64,000 nt of DNA from Thunnus maccoyii (GCF_910596095.1 NC_056550.1:13565501-13629500); one strand, 5' to 3'; counted from the stretch's first letter, positions 1 to 14,500 are shown. Translations and numbers: made by a program. The notes: a model not told the origin generated them from the letters alone.

Positions 1-771
1 TAGGCAGCAAAATGACTATTTTGCTTGTGCCCTTGTCATACTTTTACATATCTGTTATTTCTGCCAAAGAAAAAGGCAAAAGTCACACTGGAGAGCGAGA
101 CAAAAATCAGTGAAAGTTTGGAAAAAGACAATAGCTTTATTTTAACAGGCACCTTAATAGACAATACAGATGTTTATTTGAATGAAACATCTCTTCAGGC
201 TTCCCAAAATTTGAAGCTTTGCCTAGTTAAATGGTTAATCAAAACATTTCTCTACACATTCACTACTATATAAAAATGTATAAAATCAAATATTTTTTTT
301 TCAGAAGATCCAAAACCAGAAGACAATTGCAATTCCCAAACTGGTTATACTGTTCACTAATAGCCTGTCCCAAAATAGTACACTCGCTGGACACAGAACA
401 AGCCCAGGCCAACAACATTTGATCAATAAAGTCAGTTTTATTAACTCTATCACCAGTCCTGTTTTTCCGCAACCTTATACAAGCCCCTCAAATTGGGAAG
501 GGAAGTCCTTAACATTTACTACAATATAGCATGAATAAACAAAACCTGAACATAGAGCGATCTGGATGTGGTTTATGTACAAAAACAGAAAAGTAACAAG
601 AGAAAGAATGAAAATACTATACAGCAGTTATGTGCAGCAGAGAAATGACAATTTCTTCTGCATGGAATTCTGTTGAGACAATAGGACGAGTCGCAAAGAA
701 GCAGCCGCTGTGTATCACAGGCTGGGAAGGTTGGTTGTGTTGAGGAGGAAAGTGGTGATACATGTGGATGA
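1..771 (-). other. sumo2: sumo2 3' untranslated region (end not certain)
   Basis: This stretch follows the sumo2 stop codon and contains no convincing coding frame. Minus-strand AATAAA signals lie at 437-442 and 136-141, so the mRNA could end at either or extend off the window. The AT-rich composition fits a vertebrate 3' UTR. The extent is inferred, not shown. Confidence 0.55.
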
Positions 772-3700
772 TTAAATCAGGCCTCCCGTCTGTTGTTGAA
801 ACACATCAATTGTATCTTCGTCTTCCATTTCCAACTGGAAAGAGGGAAAAAAAAAAGATTAAAAGATGCGCCACATGACTTTCAATAAGCCAGAAGTTCT
901 GCAGAATCTTTTTGTTATATTTTATAGCCAGTTGATCTGCATTTTGTCTATTTATGTATACTTATATTTAAGATAATTTTTGGCTTTATCAAACAAAAAG
1001 TGTGACAGAAAAACAGAAATAAACAACAAATATAGATATATTAAACATAGAGAGAGCACATGTACCTTAAAACTGTCAGTATGCTTTATACAAAGTCAAA
1101 TTTGACATTTGCATAGGCAAAATGACAACGTTGACATTGTATTTGGCTGTGATAAGCACAGTTGTATCCCCTCTAGCTATGAATCGCAGCAAGTACTACA
1201 TATTGACATCTATCTAAAGTGTAAGTTCGAGGTCTTGCCAACTAAAATTCTGTTTGGTGTGTTATGACAGGCATCTATATACTATACGCTTCCTCTGCAA
1301 CAAGACGTGGGGCCGGTTTCAAAAAGATATTTCAGATTGGTCTGTATTGTTGGGCCTGTCTTCATTTGCTCTTAGATTAGTCTTATGCAAGTTACACAGT
1401 CTCACAAAAATAAGGACTGAAAAGTTGGCCTCCTTACCCTCATGCTAACTCAAGACTTAAGAGCCATGTTTCCATGTGACACCTGCTGAACAGTGGCACC
1501 AATTTATAAAAAAAAAAAAAAAAAAGAAAAAAAAAAGAAAAGAGGAAAACGTGGCACATAATTTTTGTGGTTTGCTAACAATGCTGTGGAGCAATGAGAA
1601 GGGAAAGAGGTTGTTTTTTTTGGAGAGAAATACACAGCAGTGAGGTCACCATCAGTCACGTTCTTTTGTTCAAGGAAGTTATCCAGAGCCTGACTGACAA
1701 GTCCTGCCACATGAAGAAGCCACAGCATCTCAGCTCTGCCAAAAGGTGTGTGGCATTGAGATTTGGTGATACTGGGAAGTTTTTTGTATTGTTTTACAGC
1801 ATTTTCCCTGTGAAATGTCCGTGTATAATTTTGGTGTCAAGTTTGAAAAAAAAGTATACCTAGAATTCTTGAAAAACTAGTCCTACTGTATTTAAGACAG
1901 TCAAGAACTAGATAACTCTGTGAAATGCCTATCAGAAGTCTGACTATTAGATCTAAGCTATAGTCAAAGTCCTTCTTTGTGAAACCAGCCTCAGATGTGG
2001 GCCGTGTTTCAGCCTTCTGACATTCCTACCACACACATGCTCATTGTGGGACGATCTTCTGTATATTTAACTTTTTGACTGTATAATCTGTGAGTGTCTG
2101 TGTTTACTACAATTGCATTTATCAAGACTTGGTGAAGCATTGGATAGACTGTGCGTGCACCACAATTACTTCATTTACAACATGTATTTAACATGGTCTA
2201 GGAGAAAAAAAAAAAGGGAATATCAGAAATCTCAAGTACTAAAATAATCTTCCCCATCAAAGGACATAAATATAGAATGCATGAAATGTGCATACCCTGC
2301 TTGATAAGGATGCTACAACTGCATCAGCACAAGTGATGGGACATGTGGAAGCGTATGAGGTATGTGAAGAAACAGGGTGCCGTGTGAAAGTATTTTTTTT
2401 TTTTAAGCGCACTGCTCTTTTCAGTAACTTCGCAGCTAAACCCGTCGTTTCAAGACTTCAGACTTACCTGTGATGGTGTGTCTGTCTCATTTATCGGCTG
2501 TCCATCAAATCTGAACCTTATTTGCCTCATCGACAGTCCCTGGAGAGAGGAAACGCAGAAAAAACCTTTGTAGTAAATCTGAAGCCTGAACCTACTCATT
2601 TGTCTACACAAAGACCTCCATTATCCCTATCTCTTGCAATAAATCATTACACAAGCTGTTCTGACAAGGAGACTTTTACCAATACTTTGAACATTTAAAA
2701 CAGCCTAACAGGGGAACTTAAGAACGTCGCATACAAAGAAATCAAGAGAGTAAGAACGGTGTGAAGAGGAGGCTTGCGGCTATAGTGAAAACTGCCACAT
2801 CATGTGAGAACTTTTCACATGATGTCAGTAGCTGTGACCGCTACATAATGTTTGAAACCGAGAATCCACAACATTAGCGTATTTTCCTAATGTTAAATTT
2901 GATGCAAATTTACTTTCTTTCAGTGATGGACTGTATAATGATTTCACCATCAGAAACACAGATTCACTGTGAGGCAAATGTATAACACGACTAGAAAGTT
3001 TAAACACATACCAGAACAATAAAATAACGATAATATTTTGGATAATAAAGATTATAAATGAACAAAACAAATTAGACAAGGCACAAATAAGACCACTAGT
3101 TGCAAAAATGCTTTTTTTTTAATGAGTTAATACTGTAGTGGAGATTTGCTGTATTCTATAGTTATCTGCTGTCAGATACAGCAAAGCAAAGCAATGTTTA
3201 TTATATGAATACTACTCTAAAAGCCAAGGAAAGAAGACTATTTTAAAGCATGCACTGTCTTGTTTAAGGTACGTCTGCTGAAGTTTAAGGGTCACAGAAA
3301 AATAATGAGCTATACTGTCTCTTGCAGTGAAAGACGAATAAAAGGAAATGGAAAACATCTGGTTCTCGCTGCAGTTTTGAAAACGTGAATAGACAATATT
3401 GTCATTTGGTTTCCATTGTTCCAGAGAGCTGAGCCCTTATTTGACTTTCAGATAAAGAAGAACGTCAGATTGAAATTACAATGAAAGACGTGAGATCACA
3501 TCTGGCAATGAAAGCAACTTTTAGATACAGATATTTCAAAATGTAAAAGTTATCAAACCTCAGGATTGTATTTGAAGTCATGCAATCAAGATTACGGTAC
3601 AATTTTAAGAATCGAACTGGCAGTCATCCCAGTCTTAACTCATTAGAATAAGTCAACATTCCTGCATCCAATTATATCAAGCAGCCTGGCGATTGATAAC

Positions 3701-6700
3701 TTCAGGGGTGATTTAGCTCCGCTGACATAAAAGATTAACTATCTTTCGTCATTAACATGTGAAATCAAAGACAGATGAGTAGATAAGGTGGTTTTGGAGA
3801 TGAGAAAGAGGTAAATGTGTTCAGCTGTTGAGGGAAGATGTGCTCTAACTGTGTAGCCGTAACTGCGAGCAGGAAGGGAAGAACCCTGGAGCACAGCTGG
3901 ATCACAGCCAATAAACAATACGTTTTCATGAAAAAAAAATGACCGTTATAAATGGCTCTTTAATGAGCATCATCTGACTCTTATCTATTTTGTAACCTTT
4001 ATTTATTCAGGGAAGGTTCAGTGAGAGGAAGCCTCTGTTTTGCAGGAACGCCCTGATCACTTTTACACAGTTACACACATTTACACCTGGAAACTGACCA
4101 GTACAACCACAGTCTGACCTGCCGGCCACTGAGCAGCTCCACTGGAGCAGATGGGGTTAAGGGCCTTGCTCAAGGGCACCTCAGAGGTGGTAATGAAGAA
4201 GGGCAAATGCTGCTTTTACACTTACTTATCCTGCCAGTTTGGGGATTGACTGATGACCTTCTAGTGACAAGCTCGCTTCTCTAACTGCAATGACTTTGAC
4301 CATTTTGATTTCTTAATGCAATGCATGTACTGGATACAACTACAGTAGAAGTTATGCAAGTCAACCCTGGTTTCACCAATCGTTCTGAAACATGATCTCA
4401 CCGTTAAGTAAATATCTCCAATCAACTAAAGTCTTCATGTCACATAAAAATAAACACTTATTGACCACATAATTTATGTGACAAGTGGGGCTTTTAAATT
4501 GGCCAGACAATAACTACTTGTTTGCTTGTGGTTAACGTTGCATTATTTAGAATGAAATGACTGGTCACTAACTGCATGAGTGTGAAAAAACTATAATATG
4601 TACTTTCATCGTAGCCTTTTTTTGTCTTCAAATGAGAATAAACATGTATACTTCAAAGTTGTTGCTCTGAACCATCAAGTAATTCCAATAATTATTTCCA
4701 TATGATGTGCAGCATAACTTAGCAACATAGCTCTTGTAAGCCTCTCTCCACACTGTGTATGCAGTTGGAAAGTGACTACTCCAGTAAATGTGGTTCTTTG
4801 ATCAATATTAAGGCCTAAAAGGTCTCTGCATTGCCAAAAACATTCCACTCTAATAGGATTTTTTTATTTTTTTATTTTTAAATGGCAGACATTTTAACAT
4901 GTCTTGGCAGGAAAAGCTAAGCTGTAATTAATAGATGAAGTCCATTTGCTCTTGATTCAGCCCTTTCTGGGTATGTGTAATCAATAACTTTAATAATGGC
5001 TACATTTCATTCAGGTGTGCCAGTTCCACTTTCACAAAAGCAGTCTGTGAGCATTGCTTACACGCAGATTGCAAATGGTGCCAGAGCCCTGTTTCACATA
5101 AGATTATAACTCGCAAATTGCAGAAAAATGCGCAACGAGCAATGCGAGAGTCTGACTGTCCTCTCATGCATGGGTCACAAGTATGACGTTTTCTTCTGAT
5201 TTGTTAGAGGTATCCAAATAAACACAAGAGAGAATTAGCTCATGCTGCAGATTTGGTGAAACAAGCCTGTGGCTGACTGGCATGGCTTACTTGGACCCTT
5301 AAACGAAGTGCGCCATTATTAATGTTATTAGTTGTGCGCTGCATGCGGTGACCACTTACGAGAGCAACAGGAGCTTTCTTAAGAATTTACAAGAGGAACT
5401 GACGGCATGAGTTTATAGATATTGATCCTTTATATTGACCTAAAATCCAATAACAGAGTGGATGTATTACATGCAGGAGGTTTGACTAATAGGCCTTTTT
5501 GACATGTCACAGTAGAAAAAGCACAAGTTGAAATAATAAAAAATTAATGACAGCTGAATTCCATTTTTTGTCTTTAGTTTCAGGGTGCTGGTATTATGGT
5601 CGCTGGCTCACTGTCACACTGTTATGACTTATTGGCACAGTTGAATAAAATGGAGCCGCCATCGTTAATGTTATTAATAGCATGTGTACTTTTCCTACTA
5701 TGACAAGTCAAAATAACTGCTGTGAAAAAGGCCTGTAGCGGAGGTGATACATCTTTTCATCCAGTCCAAAAATCTAATCTCAATACTTGGGTGCTATTTT
5801 AAGGAAAATTCAAGGACACTCAGAGTTTTTTCAGTCTAGAATACGACCTTGCTCCTACTATTTGAGATTCAGTGGTAGTTGATACACTCACCTTCAAAAA
5901 ATACTGATCAACAGCTTCATATCAAAGACAGAGTAAAGTGGAAGATGTTTTAGTCTTGTGATAGCTTTTTTTTTTCATTGTTCATGTTTTTCTTAGGGGC
6001 TGAATCTAAGCTAGATATCACAACAAGCACACAACTGAGGGGGAACATCAAAACTAGCAGGAGTACACACAAGAGAGCAGTCAATGGCTCTTACACATGC
6101 TACAGAAAAATGCATGATATTGTTATTTGTTACACTTGTGTTTGACAGGTAAAAAAAAAAAAAAAGGTCTATTCAACTGTAGTTACACTCCACAAGTGCA
6201 CTTCAATAGCTCTGCAGCCCCCCCCGAGTTCAGGAAATGAACTTGTATCATCATCTTGTTCACAGTCAGTGACGGTTGCTTTGTGCTGATATTGCGTCTT
6301 TCCCACCTGTCTCTCGCAGTAGGCCTTCATGAGTTTGATGAGCGGCGTGTGTCTTTTGATCTTGAACTGCACTACAGATCCATCCTGACCTGCTACCTTC
6401 AGGTTTATGTGTTCATTGTTTTCTGTCTTCACTGCTTCCTGAGGGATAGAGGCAGAAAGAACAAAAAAATGTTAGAACTTAGCTGAATAATCAGTTAGTT
6501 GATCAACAGCTCCTGAAATTTTAAAACAGTCATTATGGGCTATTGTTACTCATGATGGGAAACTCATTATTGTTGACATTTTATAGAATAAATGACTAAT
6601 TGATTAATTAAAAAGAGGAAGCCACAGTGAACTGGTTACACAAGAGCAACAGATAACAGATGCTTACTTCTGTTTGGGTGAAGTAGAAGGTCAGTAAAGC

Positions 6701-8795
6701 AGTATGGTTATGAATATTGTGAAACAATAGAGTTTCTGTCCATGTAATACTTGTGGTTGTATTAGAAGCTGTTGAGGAAAATGCTGCAAATAAATAAATA
6801 AATAAGCAGGAGCAGCTTCATGGGAAATATTATTTGTGCATTTTGTACTGAAGTAATGAATTAACTGGGTGAGGCAAAAACAGACCCATGAGGTTTAGCT
6901 ATTTGTATAGTTTCTAAAATGAATTTGCAGAAAATGTATTTTAGTAAATCTAAAATCTTTCCGGATGCACATTTCTCCTTTTGTTACTATTCACAAATTC
7001 TAATCAGTACAAGTTGGCAACACCCTGATAACAACACAGATGACCAAGATAAAAGGAAAATACTCTGATTTGCTCACAAGTTTTCCTCTGCTGAGTGCAC
7101 AGATGAACACATACACACATATATTGGTGAATTGACATGTGAAGCCTGTGCGAAGTGAGATTAGTAGGTTAGCCATCTATCTTTGGACTTAGCTCAGGTT
7201 TTCCAGTATCAGGAAGCTGGCTCACTTTTAAAAGACCAGTGTGTAGGATTTAGTGGCATCCAGCAGGATACCCCCTCTCCTCTCCCTCCCCTTTTCAGCG
7301 TCTAGGAGAACCTACAGTAGCCGTGAAACTTGCGAAAAACGCAAAAGGCCCTCTCTAGAGTAGCCAGTATTTGGTTTGTCTGTTCTGGCCTACTGTAGAA
7401 ACATGGTGGTGCAACATGGTGGGCTCCATGGAAGAGGACCCACTCCCTATTTAGATATAAAGGGCTCATTCTAAGGTGACGAAAACACAACAATCCTTCA
7501 ATTCAGGTGATTATACACTAATTAAAACATACTTATGAATATTATATTCAATTTACACACTGCACCTTTAACTGAAATCACCATAGCAACTTATGCTGAA
7601 CAGTTAACCTGCTCCAGAGCATAACCTGTCAACATCCCCACCAATCAGATCACTGGAAAAAAAGGAGTCATCATTCTTATAGGATCCCAATATGGACAAA
7701 AGTTCTGAATTTACAAGGACAAGTAAGAAAGAGCAATATATATTTATAGGTCAATAGAAACATTTTATTGTTGTTTCTATTTCCACTCTGGTTTTAAAAC
7801 AGAGCTTCTAACAAACAGAGAGATCGTTTACGACACTAAACACATAATGATGATTTTAGCTGCATTTTAATTGTGCAAAGTTTATTTTATCCCCGTAGTG
7901 ACAGCTGACAGTGTGGATGATTTTACACTCTGGTTCAATCACTGCAGCTCATAATAACGTGAGACAACTGTGTGATGATAACTGGAGATAATCTAATCTA
8001 TGAGATAGATCTCATCAGTCATTAACTACTTGTCAACTCTTTGCTTCGGTAGCAGAAACAGTCTGACATTACGTTTTGACATATTGAGAATGATTTCTAC
8101 ATCATCCAACTAAACAGCAAATAATCACTCTATAGTTTAGTCATATATAATAATTCCTACATGTATTTTAAGCCGTAGTCTACTTTTCATATTTGGAAAT
8201 TGTTGCTTCTGTTTCTACATCTTATTCTGTTCGTTTACATTTCACTTTGACTATCATGGCTTTTTGCAGTCACTAAAACAGAAGTTTTCTGCAGGTACTT
8301 GGTATCACCGTTTCATATCATATCATATTCAGTACTTCATTCATGGTTCTGATGATGTCGCTCGTAATTAACATCCCCGCCTCTTTCACATGAACGCGCT
8401 CGTAGCTGGATAGGAAAAGTTGACTGAGCTAGTTGATAACTAGCCTTGTGAGACTGGTCATCCAGGACGGTCAATGTTAGGCTTAGTGAAGCCAGCTCAC
8501 CCACAGAGAGCCAGACTAAGTTGAACCTGCTTAGCGTTACAGGCCCCAGCTGTGTGTGATCGAGCAAAAAGCGATCTGCGCGCCTGCGGAGGCGCGTTCA
8601 CAAACCTTCCGGTCTATCAAAGTAGGTATAACGTTAGCTGGGAGTTGAATTGTAGCTTGCAACTTAGAAAATATAAAACAGAAATTTTGGAAATGTACGT
8701 TTTTTTCTATGAGCCCCAATGCCACAGATCCGGTGGAATAACCAGGTATTTTTAAACAGTGTAGTAACGCTCACCTTTGGTTTTTCATCTGCCAT
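772..8795 (-). CDS. sumo2: SUMO2-type small ubiquitin-like modifier, 4 exons, 95 aa precursor
   Basis: Coding exons read on the minus strand are 8775-8795, 6307-6438, 2468-2539 and 772-834, all with GT-AG introns; together they make 288 nt, 95 codons plus TAA. The product is a ubiquitin-fold modifier joined to lysines of nuclear proteins by the E1 (SAE1/UBA2), Ubc9 and SENP cycle. Visible signs are the N-terminal MADEKPK start, a chain-forming consensus VKTE around Lys11, the beta-grasp core with [24 protein letters not shown] and QQTGG. Processing after Gly92-Gly93 would remove only Leu-Ile, a two-residue tail as in SUMO2 rather than the longer SUMO3 tail. Residue 41 is Ile where vertebrate SUMO2/3 usually has Ser. 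The exon phases match the family. The head-to-head neighbour nup85 supports SUMO2 over SUMO3. Introns are 1.6, 3.8 and 2.3 kb and hold repeats listed separately. Confidence 0.95.
4000..4265. repeat. Old dispersed repeat of the L2/SINE-tail type
   Basis: The segment has the composition and the phrase GCTCAAGGGCACCTCAG that recur in fish L2-type and tRNA-SINE tails. It sits inside sumo2 intron 2. No coding frame survives. Family assignment is from memory of such repeats and should be treated as provisional. Confidence 0.45.
7230..7570. mobile_element. Miniature inverted-repeat element (copy 1 of family A)
   Basis: The left end reads AAAGACCAGTGTGTAGGATT and the right end, reverse-complemented, begins AAAGGTGCAGTGTGTAAATT, giving imperfect terminal inverted repeats of about 20 bp around about 340 bp. 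A second copy in the opposite orientation lies at 32282-32592 and shares the segments around GAGCCCTTTATATCTA and the GGTTCTCCTA end. It lies in sumo2 intron 1. It has no coding capacity, so it is a non-autonomous DNA element. Confidence 0.75.
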
Positions 8796-9698
8796 GGTCA
8801 CTCTTTTGGCGCTTCTCTACACTGCCACACAAAGAATACGAGTACGCGCACGTACTCGTTCCCGTTTAAATGATTCGTATGAACGTGCGCGGCCACGTGC
8901 CCGTGCGCGTCCACTGCGCCGCGGCTTTGAATGGCTACAGGTAGTCACGTGGATGAAAACAGCAATCTGCGCATGAGCGAGAGTCTAAATGCGCGTTACA
9001 GAGGCACTCAGCAGCGCGTGCACGCGCATAACGATGTTGTGCTCTTTGTTGTCAGATTTATTGATGAACTGTATGTAATCAAACAAAATGCGCCCGATCA
9101 CCGTGCTCACCTCTCATAAACGTTACCTGCTTCAGTCATACAGTACATACACTGGATGTACAGTAACTGCACTTTTTATTTCTCTTTTTTTAAACAATTT
9201 TAATCCCAGCAGCCATGTTGTTTTTCTGTCTGTTGATGGAGATGCTCTAAAACTACACAAAATTAATACTTTTACACATAAAAAGTGCCTGTATTTGCAT
9301 AAATCAAATGGATCAAACGGTTATTAATAGATTCTAGGTAAAAAAAAAAGATGTTTTTGTGTGCCTGGATAACAGAAGAACAATTCATATATTTTGTGAA
9401 TTAATCATTTCCGTCTTGCATGTGAAGGGGACCTGGTTACGTATTATGTATTATGTATGTATTATACATATGTATTATGCATTTTTGGTTATTTATATCA
9501 AACCACAGGATGAACCAGGCACAGTAGATGAAACAGGCAGGAGGAAGGGCAGCCCTTCATGACGTCACGACCCATGCGTCGTGTGGGCTTCTGTCTGAAT
9601 GAGGCGCGTAAGCATCACGCCTGTAGTTTATGGAGTAAAGTGTTTATAGCTAACTAATTTGTCTTCTTATATTTCACTGTTGGTGATATTGTTTCCTA
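8796..9698. promoter_or_regulatory. Divergent promoter region between sumo2 and nup85
   Basis: The start codons of sumo2 (minus) and nup85 (plus) are about 900 bp apart, head to head. The left part (about 8830-9030) is locally CpG-rich for this window and holds an inverted repeat, CGAGTACG at 8839-8846 and CGTACTCG at 8851-8858. The right part holds a perfect CRE at 9560-9567. No TATA box is evident. The two 5' UTRs must lie inside this interval; exact start sites cannot be read from sequence. Confidence 0.65.
9560..9567. promoter_or_regulatory. Perfect palindromic CRE (TGACGTCA)
   Basis: The full 8-bp CREB/ATF consensus lies 132 bp upstream of the nup85 start codon. In compact CpG promoters such a site is usually close to the start of transcription. 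The function is inferred from the motif and its position. Confidence 0.5.
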
Positions 9699-11451
9699 AT
9701 GGAGGAGGTAGACGTCGAGCCAGCAGTTACCGTAAGTATCACCGCTGTAGTGTCTTTAGTTTCTGTCTTTTCACACACTGAACAGCGTCGCTAACAAGCT
9801 AAATGCCGCAACAACCGTTTTCAAATAACTAATATAAGTTGAATAATGATATTAACACTCCTGTAAGGTGTGTCAGAAACGTATGGATAATAACAAGAGT
9901 GTATATGTCTTAAAACATGTCACAATAGATACAATGCAAGAAGATAGTTACAAAATACTATAACTCAATTGTTGTCTGATTAATTTAGTAGTTTACTTAA
10001 ATCATGTGCAGGGTGCATATTAAATGTAAATTAATAAGAAGTTGGAGATTTGGCTTGACAGTATAAAATCCCGTGAATGTGAAAGTTACCAAAAAATAAC
10101 CTATCTATCCTATTACACAAAAATATTATACTGAACTGATCTCTCTAGAATTTGCGATAAAGTTACTTTGGAAAAAAACCCCCCAAGAGGAATCCTGTGT
10201 TCAAACCCACAAAATACCCACTTAGAGTCAGCATTAATTTTAGTCTTTCTTAACCTGTTTTACTGGACAAATTCAGTATAATTATCCTCTTTTTTTGCAG
10301 TATATTCCTGCAGCCAGTGATGGGAAGCATTTGGGATTTGCGTGGGGTCCACGTGATATCCTTGTATACGAGACCCTTTACAAGCCATCAGGTATGTGTA
10401 GATATTAATACAAGCCCTCTTCTACGTTTTCACTCTCTCTCACCTAATTTTACACTCTTCTCTCCCTATGTCTTGTGTTTTCAGGTGCTTCACAATCAAG
10501 TTGTCCAGTCATCCATGGGGTCAGGAAAGACGAGGACATAGATTCCCCCATTTTACGCAAACTCTTCAATGAGTCACATCACATCTTTGTTGGCCTGCAG
10601 ACCATTAAAGATGACCTCCCCAGCAAGAACAAGAAACCCCAGTAAGGCCACCTAACAGATGAGTCCTCTCCTTCTGTGCATGCCACCATATATTGCTTCA
10701 GTGACACAAACCTTTGTTAGAAAAGGCAGATGAAACACTAAAGTGATAAATGATTACATATCATGATTTTGCCAAACTTGTCTCTGTCTTGCTTCTTAGA
10801 TTTGTCAGCATCAGCAAAAACTACAGATCTGTGATTCGAGCCTGTATGGAGGAGGTTCGGCAAGTTGCAGGTCAGAATTTTGAAGTAGTGTAGTGGTGGT
10901 ATTTTAATTTTCTGCTTAACCGGGAAAATGAAATTTACCTTTCTTTTTCCTGCAGTTTCTTCAAAAGATGCTGATGTGGCCAGCCAGTTTGGAAATCAGG
11001 TTTGTATTACTATGTGTATCTGTGCCATAACATGTAGAGAGATTATATCTTATTTGAAGAGTAGACTAATGCACATACAGGAGTCCATATGTGTATTAGT
11101 GTCTGAGCAGGGCTAGGCAATAATTCTCTGTGGAAGTATAATTTATGAGAATGATAACTTTTAATTTAAAAACTGACACTGAGACAGTGAGTGAAGGGGC
11201 ACTCAATGCTGAGGTACTAATGAAGAGGAATAAGTATTTATTTTTTGATTTAACCTCAGCCTTTGTTTTTATTGTGACAGGTGTCCATTCTGTTGGCCAT
11301 AGAACTGATCTGGAATCTGTGTGAAGTGCTGTTCATTGAGGCTGCTCCTGGTTAGACTTTTCACTTTGTACTTGCAGATAATCTCCTTCTTTCTCTCTGG
11401 AATACAAGATTTTGAAAGCACCCAAACAAACAAGTCAGTGATGTGTGTGTG

Positions 11452-11525
<74 letters not shown>

Positions 11526-14500
11526 TGTCCTCAGCGGGTTCCCTGTTGCTCCACCTCCTGGACTGGGTAAGGTTACATAAGGCTGTGGACGAGAAGACCA
11601 CAGAAGTGCTGCAGAGTGAGAGCCCTGCTGAGCACCACGCCTACTGGGATGTGGTAGGTGCAGCACATGTACACATCTGTTTTTCAAATGTGTTCACACA
11701 GTTCTGCCTTTTAATCTATAGTGCAAGGAGTGGTGATATCTTTCCCAAAACCACCAGACAGGCTGATCCACATCTCACTCTTCATTAGTATTTTGTCTAA
11801 CAGAAAGAGTGTCGTGCAAAACCTCAGTTATCACATGTTTTTGCTGTGCAGGTCCTGGGTTATGTGCTGCAGGGCAGGTTGGAAGAAGCCAGACAGATGC
11901 TGGTGAAGCAGGCCACCCTACAGCCTGCCTCCAGGAACATGTACAAGCTGATGGACACTCTGCTCAGCAAGATGCCCTTCTACGATGTAAGATCATTTCA
12001 GTAGTTTATCTGATTGTGTAGCTTTATACTGCTTTGGCAAGATGATGTTTGCAATTTACTTTATAGTCTTGATAGCCAGAATTATTTCACACATGGTTTG
12101 ATCTCAGTTGTAAATGGAATTCCGTTTATTCGTAAAGTATGAAAGATACACTCAAAATTTTAATTGGCTGACTTATTAAAAGCCAGTCGTGCACACTGCA
12201 CACCTGCTTGCATACACTTGTTGTAATTAAATGCCCGACTGCACTTAGTTTCAACACAAGAAGCTGCTCTTAAATTCTTGAAATACAAGCCTAAAGAAGA
12301 TCTCCACAATTGATAACGTGTGTAAGCGAGCAGTCAGTCCTTTGGTTAGAGCAAACATAAAAAAAAAAATCGGAAACATTTTGTAACTGTATCACACTTT
12401 TCATGTGCTGCTACTGGCAAAACTCCATGTAATCTTCTGTATTTTGCTCATGCTGTGGATGAATAGAGGCTGGGCCATACAACCTTTCTGACACACCACT
12501 TCCTCCCTGACTCATTCTTCCCTTTGCTGATATTATACAAACTGTGAAGGACAAACATACTATTTATATTAATCCAGTATAATACAAGGGTTGTTTTTGC
12601 ATATTTATAATAAATATGGGCTCATAAACCAACCTATGGTGTCTTTCACTTCTGAACCTTCTGTGATAATCCTTCAGCCTGGTGGCACCCAGACGCTGAC
12701 AGAGTTTGATGTGAAGTGGAGACACTGGCATGAGGAAGTGAACCGCTGCCTTCAGGACAATTCTTTTGCCAGCAATCAACACCTGGAGCTCATCTGCAAG
12801 GTCAGTGACTCTGTTTCCTCAGTAGTCCTAGCTGGTGCCCATCAACGGTATATGTAAAATATATCTATTGTACACTGTATATGCTATGGTTGGAGTGTAC
12901 TGTGCTGCTGTGCAAACGGAGGCCACCAACACTCTTTAAATCTTTTCCCATCTGCTTTTTTTAAATTTAATTTTAGATCCTAGTAGGTGATGAAGACACT
13001 TTGCTGGAGCACAGGGAACTGCTGGGCACCTGGTACCACTTCCTGGTCACTAGACTGCTCTTCTGCCACCCTACAGTCAAACCCGTAGAGCTTCATTACT
13101 ATGCACAGGTACACTGCTTCTGCACCACTCAACATTCATATCGACCTCGACTACATTCCTGTTGTTTAATGTCCATATGTTTGCATGTACTTGCTCTGCA
13201 GTCGTGCATGACCATGTTCGTGGACTCGAGGGGCGTCCCAGAGCCGCTGGACAGCATCTTATTGGCTGCTTTTGAGTTTGACATTCACCAGGTCATCAAG
13301 GACTGCAGGTAGGGTTACATCCATCTGTTCATGTGTGTGTGTGTATATGTACAATACACAGAAGCCACATACCTGCTTATGAATTTGAACAATATTTACT
13401 AATTTCTCCATCATGTGTCCCTGCAGCATTGCTCTCAACAACTGGTGGTTTGTGGCCCATTTGACAGATCTCTTGGATCACTGCAAACTCCTCCAGTCTC
13501 ACAATCTACAGTAAGGACTCATTTTGGCTGCGTTTGTACTTGTCTACACTTTTAATCTGGAGATAACAAGATTGCACATGTTGTTCATCTAATATTTACC
13601 ATATCATTCTGGTTTGTGTGTGTGTGTGTGTGTGTTCAGCTTTGGCACCAACTTGAGAGAGTTTCTGCTGTTAGAATACGCTTCTGGTCTCTTCACTCAT
13701 CACAGGTATGGTTATCTAAGGTGCAATATGACAATTATACTTATGGTATGAAAATTCTGTTAAGCTGCATAATTACTTTGTTCATTTATAGGATTAGAAC
13801 AACAGCATCATGATATTGTAACTGGCCTCATCTTATAGGATATTTTTGCGTGTGTTTTGTATTAAGTCTGTGGCAGTTGGCTGTGGACTACTTTGACCAC
13901 TGCCCAGAGTTGGGCCGCGTCTACCTGGAGCTGCAGATCGAGCGTGTTCCTTTAGATACAGAGCGCAAAGCCCTCAAGGTGCTCAGGATCTGCGAGCAAA
14001 GGCAAATGTCAGAACAAGGTAGCACTTCTCTTTCTCAGCCCCTCTCTCATTTTTCTGTCCACTCGTCTTGCACGAACACAGACACAAAGGTGGATTAATC
14101 TGTTTTTCCAATGCAGCAGAAACCTGAACCTGTTTAATTTCTTGTCTTTATCCAGTGCGGAGTATCTGTAAGATCATGGCTATGCGGGCTCTGAGGAACA
14201 ACAGACTAGGCTCTGCTCTCTCCTGGAGCATCAGGGCCAAAGATGCCGCCTTTGCCACCCTCATTTCAGAGAAGTAAGTTTCCTAACAGGGCACATACCC
14301 TTCAAGGTGTCTCTCCAACTGTCTGTGCTGAAACCTTTTACTAGAATAATCCTCAAAGAACCCAGGCATTGAAGAAGGCATTGATTATTGTTATTATTAT
14401 TTATGCAGGGCTTTTTTGGTAACTTTTTCCCTCATAAATGTATTTTTTAACTTTCTGCCATATCAATGAGTGCTTTGTCTTTATCGCCTCAACAATCTTT

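Noticed and set aside
11321-11788. Long open frames with runs of Cys-Val or Thr-His (also near 36012, 42064, 46928, 47122)
   Set aside because: They are translations of (GT)n, (CA)n or (CT)n microsatellites; the true nup85 and slc25a19 exons use other frames or only part of the interval.
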